Shown here: positions 1 to 8,732 of the stretch, piece after piece
Layout of the letters: the number at the start of each line of letters is the position of its first letter
How positions within the stretch are numbered: position 1 is the first letter of the stretch
From: SIG714 sp045629725
GTDB lineage: Bacteria > Bacillota > Clostridia > Oscillospirales > CAG-272
Direction: 5' to 3'
DNA: 21,472 nt
Assembly: GCA_045629725.1 (NCBI GenBank)
Contig: JAZQRT010000130.1
Coordinates: 1 to 21,472, forward strand
Notes under the pieces: model-generated
Database searches by the model: none
Told to the model about the DNA's origin: nothing
Seen by the model: only the letters and a program-made list of their open reading frames with translations
Translations under genes and position numbers: made by a program

Positions 1-2
1 TG

Positions 3-137
3 ACGGCAAATCTGAGGCTCGAAAATCCTTTTTCGTCCCTTGAGCAGATCGCCGCATTACATCTGCCCCCCATATCAAAGTCGGGGGCAAACCACAGACT
101 TAAAAAGCTTGTGGAGATATCAAAAAAAGAAAAGTAA
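3..137 (+). CDS. whiA: WhiA-type regulator, C-terminal end only
   Basis: The open frame entering from the left ends at TAA 135-137 and encodes the last 44 residues of a larger protein. It contains the segment PPISKSGANHRLKKL, which matches the C-terminal helix-turn-helix of WhiA, whose family form is close to PPVSKSGVNHRLRKL. WhiA is a DNA-binding protein with a LAGLIDADG-like N-terminal domain. It controls sporulation genes in actinomycetes and affects cell division and chromosome segregation in Firmicutes. Only the HTH end is visible, so the rest of the gene cannot be assessed. In many Clostridia whiA directly precedes dnaE, as here (41-bp gap), which supports the call. No terminator lies between the two genes, so they may be co-transcribed. 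Confidence 0.88.
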   Translation, partial: TANLRLENPFSSLEQIAALHLPPISKSGANHRLKKLVEISKKEK

Positions 138-151
138 ATCGGTTTGGGTTT

Positions 152-180
152 ATGCTTTCCCACAAAAAAGCGTGAAGCAT
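152..180 (+). promoter_or_regulatory. Hairpin over the dnaE start codon
   Basis: ATGCTT (152-157) pairs with AAGCAT (175-180), and after a 3-nt bulge CAC (161-163) pairs with GTG (172-174), leaving an 8-nt A-rich loop. The 3' arm includes the first two bases of the dnaE ATG at 179. No Shine-Dalgarno sequence is visible upstream of this ATG, and an in-frame stop at 173-175 rules out an earlier start. The structure could limit translation initiation. That role is inferred. Confidence 0.4.
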
Positions 181-3100
181 GAAGGATTTTGTACATCTTC
201 ATTTACACAGTGAATACAGCTTTCTTGACGGAGCCTGCAGGATAAATGAGATCGCCCGTGCCGCAAAGGAACTGGGACAAAGCGCGGTTGCGCTGACAGA
301 CCACGGCGTGATGTACGGAGCGGTGGAGTTTTACAGATCATGCAAGGAGCAGGGAATAAAGCCTATTCTCGGCTGCGAGGTGTATTTTTCTCCCAGAGGA
401 AGATTTTCCACGGAGAAGGACTATATGCATATGGTTCTTCTTGTGAAAAACCAAAAGGGATACGAGAATCTTATATACCTTGTGTCATCGGGGTTTACCG
501 AGGGATTTTATTTCAAGCCAAGGATAGATAAGGACCTGCTTGAGGGACATACCGAGGGGCTTGTGGCACTTTCGGGCTGCATTTTCGGAATGCTTTCAAA
601 GGAGATACTAAGGGGCAATACCGACGCGGCAAGAAAGAATGCTCTGATGCTCAGATCCCTTTTCGGAGAAGATTTCTATATCGAGCTTCAGGATCATGGA
701 CTTGAGGAAGAAAAACGTGCCATGGTGGAGCTTATAAGCATTTCAAGGGAGCTCGGAATTCCCCTTGCGGCAACCAATGACGTACATTATCTTTCAAAAA
801 ACGATGCAGAGATACAGTCTATATTGACGAGTATGAAAAAATCCCACGACACAGACGAGGACCCCTTTGATAAAAAGGAGTACTACCTTAAAAGTGCCGA
901 GGAAATGTACGATGTTTTCAATAAATATCCGGAAGCACTTGAAAATACGGTTAAAATTGCAGAAAAGTGCAGCTTTGACTTTGAGTTTGGTAAGGTGCTT
1001 CTTCCCGAATTCGATCTGCCCGAGGGTAAGAGCGCTGATGGATATCTTTCCGACCTTGCTAAGGAAGGCTTGGAAAAGCTTAAGGATGCAGGACGGCTTG
1101 ATCTTGCGGGGCATACCCTTGAGGACTATAAATTCAGAATGATATATGAGCTTATGGTCATTTCAAAAATGGGCTACAGCGGATATTATCTTATCGTACA
1201 GGATTTTGTGGGATATGCGAAGCGCAAGGGAATACCCGTTGGACCGGGCAGAGGCTCGGGAGCGGGAAGCCTTGTGGCGTACCTTGTCGGTATTACCACA
1301 GTTGACCCCATTCGCCACGGACTGCTGTTTGAGAGATTTTTAAATCCCGAAAGAGTCAGCATGCCCGATTTTGATATTGATTTTTGCTATGACAGGCGAA
1401 ACGAGGTCATAGCATACGTAAAAGAAAAATACGGAAGCGACAGAGTATGTCAGATCGCCGCATTCGGAACGTTTCTTGCAAAAAATTCTCTCAGATACGT
1501 GGGCTCCGCACTTGGAATGTCCTACGGTGACGTGGACAGGGTTGTCAAGCTGATTCCGAGAGATAAATTAAATATAACAATAGATGAAGCTCTTGAGGAA
1601 AACAAGGAGCTTTCAGCCCTTTATAACAGCGATGGAGCTGTGCAAAGGCTTGTAGATACCGCCTGCAGGATAGAGGGAATGCACGTTCATATAACCACAC
1701 ATGCGGCGGGAATAGTAATAGCAAAGGATCCGATATATAAAACCGTTCCCCTTTGTAAGAGCGGGGACGCAGTGCTGACACAGTATGATATGAATACGGT
1801 GTCGGACCTTGGTCTTTTGAAATTTGACTTTTTGGCTATCAGATATCTCACGGTGATATCGGGTACGGAAAGGCTGATAAAGGAAAAGGATACGGGATTT
1901 TCCCTTGAGGATATACCTCTTGATGACGCGGAGACCTATAAAATGCTTGGCAGGGGTAACTCGGGAGGGCTTTTCCAGCTTGAATCCGAGGGAATGAAAA
2001 AGCTTCTTGCCATGATGAAGCCTGAAAATATCGCAGATATAATGACGGCGATCTCCCTTTATCGTCCGGGACCAATGGATTCCATACAAAAATACGTGGA
2101 GTGTAAAAATGATCCCGCAAGGATAAGTTATGAATGTGAGGAGCTCCGAGAGATACTTTCAGAGACCTTCGGGTGTATAATCTATCAAGAGCAGGTAATG
2201 CAGATATTCCGTAAGCTTGCTTCCTATTCATACGGCAGAGCAGACGTGGTCCGCCGTGTGATGGCAAAGAAAAAGGTCCTTGAAATGGAAAAGGAAAGAG
2301 ATAGCTTTGTTGAGGGTGCTTATAAAAACGGCATTGACAAGGAAGCGGCAAACAGAATTTTCAACAGTATGGCAAGCTTTGCAAGCTATGCCTTCTGCAA
2401 AAGCCATGCGGCGGCATACTCATATACCTCCTACAGAAGCGCATATTTGAAATGCCACTATACCCCCGAATATTTTTCCATGCTTTTGACCTCGGTTTCA
2501 AGGATTCCCTCTAAAATGGCGGAGTATATAAACGATGCCGCAAAAATGGGAGTTGTAACCAAGGGACCGGATATAAATTCCTCGGGAGCTGATTTCACTG
2601 CGAGGGACGGAGTTATATATTTCGGACTTTCCGGTGTAAAGAATATAGGCGACGGATTTGCTGAGGCAATAGTTAAGGAGAGGGAAGCTTCGGGAAAATA
2701 CAAAAGCTTTGCGGATTTCCTTTCAAGGATAGTCAGAGCGGGAGTCAATAAGACTCAGATATATTCCCTTATTGCGGCAGGTGCCTTTGATGGTCTTTCC
2801 GAGTACAGAAGCAGACTTATTCAAGTGTATGAGGAGCTTCTTGTGAAAATGATGGACAAGAAAAGGCGTGAAGCGGACGGTCAGATCGGACTTTTCTCAG
2901 CGCTTGAGGAGGAGGCGGAGCAGACACTTTCGTATACTCTGCCGAATATTCCCGAGCTTTCGTTGAAGCATCGCCTTGATCTGGAGCTTGAAATGACGGG
3001 ACTTTATTTCTCAGGCCATCCCCTTGAGGATTATACGAGGAATATCAAAGCCTCGGGCGCCGTGGGCGTTTCAAGCCTCGTTAAGATGTATGAGGATGAG

Positions 3101-3667
3101 TCCTCGCCCTTGAAGGATCGTCAAGAGGTGAAGATATACGGAATGATAAGATTCCCACGTTTGAGAAAGACATCAAAGGGCTCTGCGATGGCGGTCACCG
3201 CTCTTGCAGACGAATGCGGGGATGCAGAGAACTGTGAGATCGTCTTTTTCGGTAATAAATATGAGGAATATGCGTCCTTGATAGCCGAAAAAAATGCGGT
3301 CATCATTGAGGGGTATATCTCCACAAGGAATGAAATGAGCTTTTCGGTGATCGTAAATAAAATGACACTGCTCAGCGAGAATTCCGTTTTTAAGGAGGAG
3401 CCGAAAAAGGAGCCTGCAAAAAATACACAGAACGTACAGGACAGAGCAGCCGTAAAAAAGATCTACGCTAAAATTCCATCATATGAAGCAAAAAGCTTTG
3501 AAAGAGTGAAGGCATTTGCGGAAATATTTACAGGCGGTACTCCACTTATTATTTATTGTGAAAAAACGGGAGAATATAAGGATCACGGATTCAGAATAAA
3601 ACCGACGGAATTTGTGATCGAGAAATTAAAAGGCATACTTTCAGATGATTCTGTGGTTGTCAAATAA
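179..3667 (+). CDS. dnaE: DNA polymerase III alpha subunit, DnaE type
   Basis: This is a 1162-residue C-family replicative polymerase subunit that synthesises DNA at the replication fork. The N-terminal PHP domain keeps the metal-binding signatures HLHLHS (residues 6-11), LTDHG, GCEVY and NDVHY, so it may still be an active proofreading-type phosphoesterase. The catalytic palm has PDFDIDF with D397 and D399, and the third aspartate D550 lies in KFDFLAI; these correspond to E. coli D401, D403 and D555. The linker motif DGQIGLF and an OB fold (about 984-1052) follow. Length fits DnaE. PolC is excluded because there is no inserted DnaQ-like exonuclease and the PHP domain is N-terminal. ATG 179 is the first possible start, because a stop lies at 173-175, and it has no clear ribosome site. 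Confidence 0.97.
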   Translation: MKDFVHLHLHSEYSFLDGACRINEIARAAKELGQSAVALTDHGVMYGAVEFYRSCKEQGIKPILGCEVYFSPRGRFSTEKDYMHMVLLVKNQKGYENLIYLVSSGFTEGFYFKPRIDKDLLEGHTEGLVALSGCIFGMLSKEILRGNTDAARKNALMLRSLFGEDFYIELQDHGLEEEKRAMVELISISRELGIPLAATNDVHYLSKNDAEIQSILTSMKKSHDTDEDPFDKKEYYLKSAEEMYDVFNKYPEALENTVKIAEKCSFDFEFGKVLLPEFDLPEGKSADGYLSDLAKEGLEKLKDAGRLDLAGHTLEDYKFRMIYELMVISKMGYSGYYLIVQDFVGYAKRKGIPVGPGRGSGAGSLVAYLVGITTVDPIRHGLLFERFLNPERVSMPDFDIDFCYDRRNEVIAYVKEKYGSDRVCQIAAFGTFLAKNSLRYVGSALGMSYGDVDRVVKLIPRDKLNITIDEALEENKELSALYNSDGAVQRLVDTACRIEGMHVHITTHAAGIVIAKDPIYKTVPLCKSGDAVLTQYDMNTVSDLGLLKFDFLAIRYLTVISGTERLIKEKDTGFSLEDIPLDDAETYKMLGRGNSGGLFQLESEGMKKLLAMMKPENIADIMTAISLYRPGPMDSIQKYVECKNDPARISYECEELREILSETFGCIIYQEQVMQIFRKLASYSYGRADVVRRVMAKKKVLEMEKERDSFVEGAYKNGIDKEAANRIFNSMASFASYAFCKSHAAAYSYTSYRSAYLKCHYTPEYFSMLLTSVSRIPSKMAEYINDAAKMGVVTKGPDINSSGADFTARDGVIYFGLSGVKNIGDGFAEAIVKEREASGKYKSFADFLSRIVRAGVNKTQIYSLIAAGAFDGLSEYRSRLIQVYEELLVKMMDKKRREADGQIGLFSALEEEAEQTLSYTLPNIPELSLKHRLDLELEMTGLYFSGHPLEDYTRNIKASGAVGVSSLVKMYEDESSPLKDRQEVKIYGMIRFPRLRKTSKGSAMAVTALADECGDAENCEIVFFGNKYEEYASLIAEKNAVIIEGYISTRNEMSFSVIVNKMTLLSENSVFKEEPKKEPAKNTQNVQDRAAVKKIYAKIPSYEAKSFERVKAFAEIFTGGTPLIIYCEKTGEYKDHGFRIKPTEFVIEKLKGILSDDSVVVK

Positions 3668-3696
3668 GCTCAAATTTACTAAATTTATTATGTGAT

Positions 3697-3727
3697 TTCA
3701 TAGTGAATTCATAAAAAAGCTTATAAT
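3697..3727 (+). promoter_or_regulatory. Possible promoter for the PBP gene
   Basis: A perfect -10 TATAAT lies at 3722-3727, with a weak -35 candidate TTCATA at 3697-3702 (19-bp spacer). It sits 42 bp before the PBP start in an AT-rich gap. The long spacer and poor -35 make this tentative. No terminator is seen after dnaE, so read-through is also possible. Confidence 0.4.
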
Positions 3728-3768
3728 AAAAATATAAAGCGTAATAAATTGCGAAGAAGGGATAACAG

Positions 3769-6444
3769 ATGAAACAAAAAAGAAGCAAAAAACAAATACT
3801 GATAGATTGGGGACTGGGATTCCTTGAGGTATTGAGAGTGCTCAAAGATGCAGTTTTCAAAGTACTTGGCATTGTACTCAACACGGTACTTACCCTTGTT
3901 CTGGTCCTTGGAATAACAGGTCTTATAGTGGGATGTGCTTTTGCCATCTATCTTGGAAATTACGTTGATGCAAGTGTAGAGGAATTTGACCTGCTCTCCA
4001 CCGATCAGGAAAAGACAACTGTTATTTATTACTATGATGAAAACGGGAACCCCGTTGAGCTCAGCGGAGGAAAGCTTTATTCCTCGGAAAACAGAGTATG
4101 GGTGTCCTATGAAAAAATCCCTGAAAATCTTATAAACGCATTTATTGCCATTGAGGATAAGCGTTTTGAGGATCATGATGGAGTTGACTGGAAGAGAACC
4201 ATCAGAGCAACCATGCTCTTTGCTCTCGGTAAGGCTGACTCGGGAGGATCAACACTTACTCAGCAGCTTATCAAAAACGTAACGAAATACGATGATAATA
4301 CGATTCAGCGTAAGGTTGAGGAGATATTCTGTGCACTGAACCTTGAAAAGGTAAAGAGTAAAGAGGAGATCCTCGAGATGTATCTGAATACGGTATATTT
4401 TTCACAGGGATGCTACGGAGCTCAGGCGGCAGCCTACGGATATTTTAACAAGGACGTTTCCGAGCTCACACTCATGGAATGTGCGGCTCTTGCGGCGATC
4501 GTTAAGAATCCTTATAGCATTGACCCGAGACTGAATCCCGAAAACAATGCAGAGCGAAGGGACTATATCCTTTACGAAATGCTGGATCAAGGAAAAATAA
4601 CTCAGCTTGAATACGATGAAGCGGCAGGGAAGGAGCTTTGGCTCTATACTACAGAGGATGAGGATGATTATCTTCCCGAAACAGAGATTCCCGACGATGA
4701 TCCCTACGCTGACGATGAAGAAGACCAGCAGGTAAATTCATGGTATATGGATGCGGTAATTGAGGACGGAATCGATCTTCTCAGCGATAAGTTCGGCGTA
4801 ACAAGAGTTGCGGCGGAGCAGATGCTCTATTCTGGCGGATTCAGTATCTATATTGCCATGGACCCCAAGGTACAGAGCATCATGGAGGAGATATACGAGG
4901 ACGATGAATACGTAAATTCATTCCTTGAAGCACCTGATGGACTTATGCAGCCTCAGTCAGCCATGGTAATTCTTGACCCTCAGACAGGTAATATTTTGGG
5001 ACTTGTGGGTGCAAGAGGTAAAAAAACACAGAGCAGACTTTTCAATTATGCAACAATGGCACTTCGTCAGCCAGGTTCATCCTTCAAGCCCGTTGCTGTA
5101 TACAGCCTTGCCCTTGAAGAAGGACTTATAAATTATTCAACGGTTATTGACGATACACCCTATACCTTCTATCAGACCTATTCGGGCAGCTATATATCAT
5201 GGCCTGTAAACTCACCTCAGAAATACGGAGGACTTACAACGGTCAATGATGCGGTGTGCCGTTCACTTAACACAATTGCAGTAAAGATAGCTGTACAGCT
5301 TGGACTCCAGAAGTCCTTTGATACCTTGACACAGAAGCTTGGATTTACTACATTGATCGAAGAACAAGAGGTAAACGGAAACGTAGTTTCTGACGTTAAC
5401 CTTTCATCAATTGCTCTTGGAGGTATGACCTACGGTGTAACCGTTCGTGAGCTTACGGGAGCTTACACGATGTTTACAAACGAGGGCACCTACGTTTCAC
5501 CCAGAACCATTCTTGAGATCAAGGACGGAGATAATAAAACGGTGATCGATAATCAGCCCTTCACCTGCAACGTGCTCAGTATCGAGAATGCGGCGCTTAT
5601 GACAAGAATCATGGAGACCGTAACTCAGAGATACGGCGGTACTGCTTACGGTATGACGACAACTAAAATGGTGTCCACTGCGGGAAAAACAGGTTCAACA
5701 AGTAAAAACAACGATAAATGGTTTATTGGCTATACTCCCTATTATATAGGCGGTGTTTGGTTCGGATATGAGATCGCTCAGGACCTCAGTAATCACCCCG
5801 GTAACCCGCCTGTAAGAATTTGGGACAGAGTAATGACACGTCTGCATCAGGAGATAGTGGATGAGTCAAAACGCACGGGAGAACCGCTTAAGGAATTTGT
5901 TCTTCCCGACTCCATTATAGAGCTTGAGTATTGCAGGGATAGCGGACTTGCCGCAACTGCCGCATGTGAGCTTGACCCCAGAGGCAGCAGAATCCAAACA
6001 GGATATTATACGGAAGACAATATGCCCACTGCAGTATGTGACAAGCACGTAATCGTAAAATACTGCGATACCGGTGCGGGTGTTGCTTCGGAATACTGTC
6101 CTGCAAGTGAATGCCATGATATCTCGCTTTTGTATATCACGGACAGAAGCTTCCCGATACAGATCAAGATCACAGACGCACAGTACGTATACAGACCCTT
6201 GACCGAGGGTAAGGTGGTATATACGGGTAACGGACCTTTCTTCTATAATGAAATTCCAAAACGTACTTACGTTGGAAGAACGAGCTCGACAGCTCACTTT
6301 AACAAGTATTGCTCGGTTCACTATAAGGGTCAGCCCTACGGAGAGAGCTTCATTCCTAAAACAGAAACACCCGTTTCTGTTTTAGCAGAGCTGCCAAAAG
6401 AGTATTCTTCAAAGGAAAAAACGTACAGGACAGATCCTAATTAA
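3769..6444 (+). CDS. Class A penicillin-binding protein (PBP1A family)
   Basis: This is a bifunctional peptidoglycan synthase of 891 residues, of the PonA/MrcA type. It has a cytoplasmic basic N-terminus and one membrane anchor (about residues 35-65). The GT51 glycosyltransferase domain follows, with catalytic E129 in IEDKRFEDHDG and the motif GGSTLTQQLIKN. The transpeptidase domain has S437-S-F-K440 (SxxK), S499-L-N501 (SxN) and K640-T-G642 (KTG), so both active sites look intact. It acts on the outer face of the membrane, polymerising lipid II and cross-linking stem peptides. The segment beyond about residue 730 contains several cysteines (for example in KYCDTGAGVASEYC) and is not a recognisable PASTA domain. 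An acidic insert (about 305-323) separates the two catalytic halves. The start is supported by an AAGAAGGG ribosome site at 3754-3761. Confidence 0.96.
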   Translation: MKQKRSKKQILIDWGLGFLEVLRVLKDAVFKVLGIVLNTVLTLVLVLGITGLIVGCAFAIYLGNYVDASVEEFDLLSTDQEKTTVIYYYDENGNPVELSGGKLYSSENRVWVSYEKIPENLINAFIAIEDKRFEDHDGVDWKRTIRATMLFALGKADSGGSTLTQQLIKNVTKYDDNTIQRKVEEIFCALNLEKVKSKEEILEMYLNTVYFSQGCYGAQAAAYGYFNKDVSELTLMECAALAAIVKNPYSIDPRLNPENNAERRDYILYEMLDQGKITQLEYDEAAGKELWLYTTEDEDDYLPETEIPDDDPYADDEEDQQVNSWYMDAVIEDGIDLLSDKFGVTRVAAEQMLYSGGFSIYIAMDPKVQSIMEEIYEDDEYVNSFLEAPDGLMQPQSAMVILDPQTGNILGLVGARGKKTQSRLFNYATMALRQPGSSFKPVAVYSLALEEGLINYSTVIDDTPYTFYQTYSGSYISWPVNSPQKYGGLTTVNDAVCRSLNTIAVKIAVQLGLQKSFDTLTQKLGFTTLIEEQEVNGNVVSDVNLSSIALGGMTYGVTVRELTGAYTMFTNEGTYVSPRTILEIKDGDNKTVIDNQPFTCNVLSIENAALMTRIMETVTQRYGGTAYGMTTTKMVSTAGKTGSTSKNNDKWFIGYTPYYIGGVWFGYEIAQDLSNHPGNPPVRIWDRVMTRLHQEIVDESKRTGEPLKEFVLPDSIIELEYCRDSGLAATAACELDPRGSRIQTGYYTEDNMPTAVCDKHVIVKYCDTGAGVASEYCPASECHDISLLYITDRSFPIQIKITDAQYVYRPLTEGKVVYTGNGPFFYNEIPKRTYVGRTSSTAHFNKYCSVHYKGQPYGESFIPKTETPVSVLAELPKEYSSKEKTYRTDPN

Positions 6445-6456
6445 AAAACGATTTTG

Positions 6457-6480
6457 GGCAGAGGTATTGTATCCTCTGCC
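6457..6480 (+). terminator. Intrinsic terminator after the PBP gene
   Basis: GGCAGAGG (6457-6464) and CCTCTGCC (6473-6480) form a perfect 8-bp stem with an 8-nt loop, 12 bp after the stop codon. The downstream tract GATTTGTGTT is only moderately T-rich. Confidence 0.65.
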
Positions 6481-6495
6481 GATTTGTGTTATGAT
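6467..6495 (+). promoter_or_regulatory. Possible promoter for the lipoprotein gene
   Basis: TTGTAT (6467-6472), a 17-bp spacer and TATGAT (6490-6495) precede the lipoprotein gene. The -35 lies inside the terminator hairpin, so the two signals are interleaved. A 5-bp hairpin (GCGGA 6511-6515 with TCCGC 6522-6526) falls in the predicted leader. No riboswitch class was recognised there. Confidence 0.45.
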
Positions 6496-6570
6496 ATATT
6501 GTATTGAAGGGCGGAGGACTGTCCGCGATGAACAGGTGGGAAAACCGAATGAAAAATGGGAGGAAATCAT

Positions 6571-7629
6571 ATGAAACGAATACTTGCTATAGCAATAACC
6601 CTTGTTATAGTGCTTGCAGCTCTGACAGGCTGTACGGCATCCGGTAATCATTTGGACAAGTCTTTGCAAATTACATTGACGATTGCTGAAACATTACCCA
6701 GTTGTCCCGCCTTTGAGTCCGATTGCTTTTATGCGTTTGATGCAGAAGGTGTGCTATACCGTGTTCTGTGGACGGATTTTACAGACTTAGATGAAAAAGA
6801 CACGGTTGTAGTAGAGTATAGCAAAAAAGAGAAATTGAATATTTCGGCTGACCTTGCAGGAGGATTTCACGCTAAATATGCAATCACCGCCAACAGTGTA
6901 AAAAAAGCATTATTCCACTCGGGATATGAGGTAGCGGTAGAATTATTCCAATATACTTGGGATGGTTGGGGTATCTCTACCAAGAAAGTCGAAGCTTGTG
7001 ATGTGGCATACAATATCATCGATGCATTAAAAGCGATGAAGGAAACCGGAGAAACCGTGCCAAAGATTTCCGATGAAGTATTTGAAGTTGGCGGCGGTCA
7101 GTATTCGGCAGAACGCGGAACAATGTGGATCGAGAGCTCGGGAAATATCTATCGTCTGACTTCCGATTTGTCGCAGATATGCCTTGTGGAAACGCATTTT
7201 GGCGAAGGTAAGGTTCTTGAAATTACCGACGAATTCAAAACGAACGTCAATAACGCTTGGTACTATGCTCCCTATGATTATTACAAGGGAACATACAACA
7301 AGGGCGACTATACGGTCGATCTGGAGAGTATTTTCAAATCGGGTTCAACGGTTCAGTTGAGCATTAAGAAAATCCAAATTGAAAGCGGTTATGATCCCAC
7401 CAACACAATTACGGTTGAACTGATTTCGTCCGTAGATCAAGAGGTAAATATCAAGCTTAATTGTCAGCAGAGCGATGATAACCTTGCAGCCGGTGACTAT
7501 CGGACTGTGCAACTGAAAAAGGGAGAACCTACAACAGTAGATCTGACCTTTGGAGGTTGGCAGAATTCCACCTATTGGGTGTATATTGAAGCAGACTCCA
7601 CCAAAGCGGAGATTACAATTAATTCATAA
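6571..7629 (+). CDS. Putative lipoprotein of unknown function
   Basis: The product has 352 residues. The N-terminus MKRILAIAIT followed by a hydrophobic stretch ending LTGC is a type II signal peptide, with C21 as the lipidated cysteine, so the mature protein should be anchored on the outside of the membrane. The start at 6571 is preferred over the in-frame ATG at 6556 because GGGAGG (6558-6563) is a well-spaced ribosome site for 6571 and would lie inside the longer form. The rest looks like beta-rich extracellular sequence with no motif I recognise. The C-terminal third (about 250-352) resembles a beta-sandwich. The gene stands alone, with a terminator on each side. Its synonymous codons look less biased than those of neighbouring housekeeping genes, which may indicate later acquisition; I have not counted them. 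Confidence 0.8.
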   Translation: MKRILAIAITLVIVLAALTGCTASGNHLDKSLQITLTIAETLPSCPAFESDCFYAFDAEGVLYRVLWTDFTDLDEKDTVVVEYSKKEKLNISADLAGGFHAKYAITANSVKKALFHSGYEVAVELFQYTWDGWGISTKKVEACDVAYNIIDALKAMKETGETVPKISDEVFEVGGGQYSAERGTMWIESSGNIYRLTSDLSQICLVETHFGEGKVLEITDEFKTNVNNAWYYAPYDYYKGTYNKGDYTVDLESIFKSGSTVQLSIKKIQIESGYDPTNTITVELISSVDQEVNIKLNCQQSDDNLAAGDYRTVQLKKGEPTTVDLTFGGWQNSTYWVYIEADSTKAEITINS

Positions 7630-7647
7630 GCAAATTCAATAAAGGAA

Positions 7648-7682
7648 AAAGCACAGAATTCAAACGAGAATTCTGTGCTTTT
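7648..7682 (+). terminator. Strong, probably bidirectional terminator
   Basis: AAAGCACAGAATTC (7648-7661) and its exact complement (7668-7681) form a 14-bp stem with a 6-nt loop, 18 bp after the lipoprotein stop codon. Runs of A before and T after would allow termination in both directions. The convergent kinase gene ends at 7756. Confidence 0.88.
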
Positions 7683-7689
7683 CTACTTT

Positions 7690-7723
7690 CTTGATCGGTT
7701 GTTAAGGTAATATTCCGATCAAG
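7690..7723. repeat. Second inverted repeat between convergent genes
   Basis: CTTGATCGG (7690-7698) and CCGATCAAG (7715-7723) are perfect 9-bp inverted arms around a 16-nt loop. In the plus direction a T-rich tract follows about 8 bases later (near 7730-7740). It may be a back-up terminator or a small mobile-repeat remnant. Confidence 0.55.
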
Positions 7724-7755
7724 AGGAGCTTTTTGTTGTTTATCCTAAAGTGATT

Positions 7756-8703
7756 TTATTTGCAAGCAAGCTCTTTTTCTTCTTCCTTTATATTTGCCTC
7801 GGGATAGGTGGGGGAAGCAAATCTAACTGCGTTGTGGACTACCTCTGCAGTAAAGCCATATACGTTTTTGATCTCGCCGTCAAGGCACAGAGCAAATTCC
7901 TTGTCCGACTTAACCGTTATCTGCTTAGCGCGTCGGTATGTAAGTATTTTTGCAAAACGGGGATCCTCAAGGTGAGTTCCTTTTTCATAGGCTTTGATAA
8001 GGTTGAGAAATTGAAAAATGGTAATGGGCTTAACAACGCAGACCTCCAGATAGCCGTCGTTGGTTACGGCGCGGGGAGCGCATTTGTATGAGCCGCCAAC
8101 GTAACTGCTGTTGGCAATAGTGCAGAGAAGGAAAAGTCCGTCGTTGAGCTTTTCTCCGTCAACGTAAATATCACCTTTGTTTTTCATTGAGGTGAAAAGC
8201 GCCTTGACGATTCCTGTTGTATAAGCGTTCTTGCCGCCGATAAGCTTCTTTCTTCTGACCTTTGCCATGGTTGCGGCAACCGCAGACTCAAATCCGAAAT
8301 TCGTTACGTTGATGGAATATTCATCTCCGACCTTAATAAGGTCAATGAGATGGGATTCCGAAGCGCAGAGCTTTTTAAGATCAAGGAAATTATCCTTTCC
8401 GCCGTAATATTTAACAAAGTCATTTCCGCTTCCGATGGGATAAACGGAAAGCTCAGCGTTATTAAGTGTCATAACTCCGTCTGCAACCTGCTTAATGGAG
8501 CCGTCACCGCCGCAGGCATAGAATCTGAGGCTTTCCTCGGGAGTTTGATTTCCTCTGAATTTTACGTAATCCGTTATATCCGTTGGAGATTTTGATATAT
8601 ATACTTCAAAATCAACGGCTGTTTTTGCAAGCTCTTTTTCAATTTGTTCTGCAGTGACTCTGCCGGGTCCGGCAACGGGATTAACAATAAAAATATGTTT
8701 CAT
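7756..8703 (-). CDS. Diacylglycerol kinase family lipid kinase (YegS/DgkB type)
   Basis: The product has 315 residues and belongs to the DAGK catalytic family of soluble lipid kinases, which phosphorylate diacylglycerol or a related lipid using ATP. Visible signatures are the N-terminal IFIVNPVAGPG, the nucleotide loop GGDGS (65-69), PIGSGND (89-95) and the C-terminal LDGE (274-277). The usual GGDGTxNEV is GGDGSIKQV here, so the Asn-Glu pair is replaced by Lys-Gln, while the C-terminal acidic site is intact. The start at 8703 is set by AAGGAG (8709-8714) five bases away. A longer in-frame reading would overlap the tetR gene and lacks family similarity. The stop of the upstream TetR gene is 29 bp away, so the two are an operon. 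In Gram-positive bacteria such kinases recycle the diacylglycerol released during lipoteichoic acid synthesis; that role is plausible but unproven here. Confidence 0.92.
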   Translation of the reverse strand: MKHIFIVNPVAGPGRVTAEQIEKELAKTAVDFEVYISKSPTDITDYVKFRGNQTPEESLRFYACGGDGSIKQVADGVMTLNNAELSVYPIGSGNDFVKYYGGKDNFLDLKKLCASESHLIDLIKVGDEYSINVTNFGFESAVAATMAKVRRKKLIGGKNAYTTGIVKALFTSMKNKGDIYVDGEKLNDGLFLLCTIANSSYVGGSYKCAPRAVTNDGYLEVCVVKPITIFQFLNLIKAYEKGTHLEDPRFAKILTYRRAKQITVKSDKEFALCLDGEIKNVYGFTAEVVHNAVRFASPTYPEANIKEEEKELACK

Positions 8704-8732
8704 ATATACTCCTTGATATTGAAATAAAAGTG

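Noticed and set aside
1613..2351. Long minus-strand frames inside dnaE
   Set aside because: Shadows of the polymerase reading frame; no ribosome site and no domain.
6481..6570. Possible c-di-GMP or other riboswitch before the lipoprotein gene
   Set aside because: A small hairpin and GGTGGGAAAACC are visible, but none of the conserved riboswitch core motifs.
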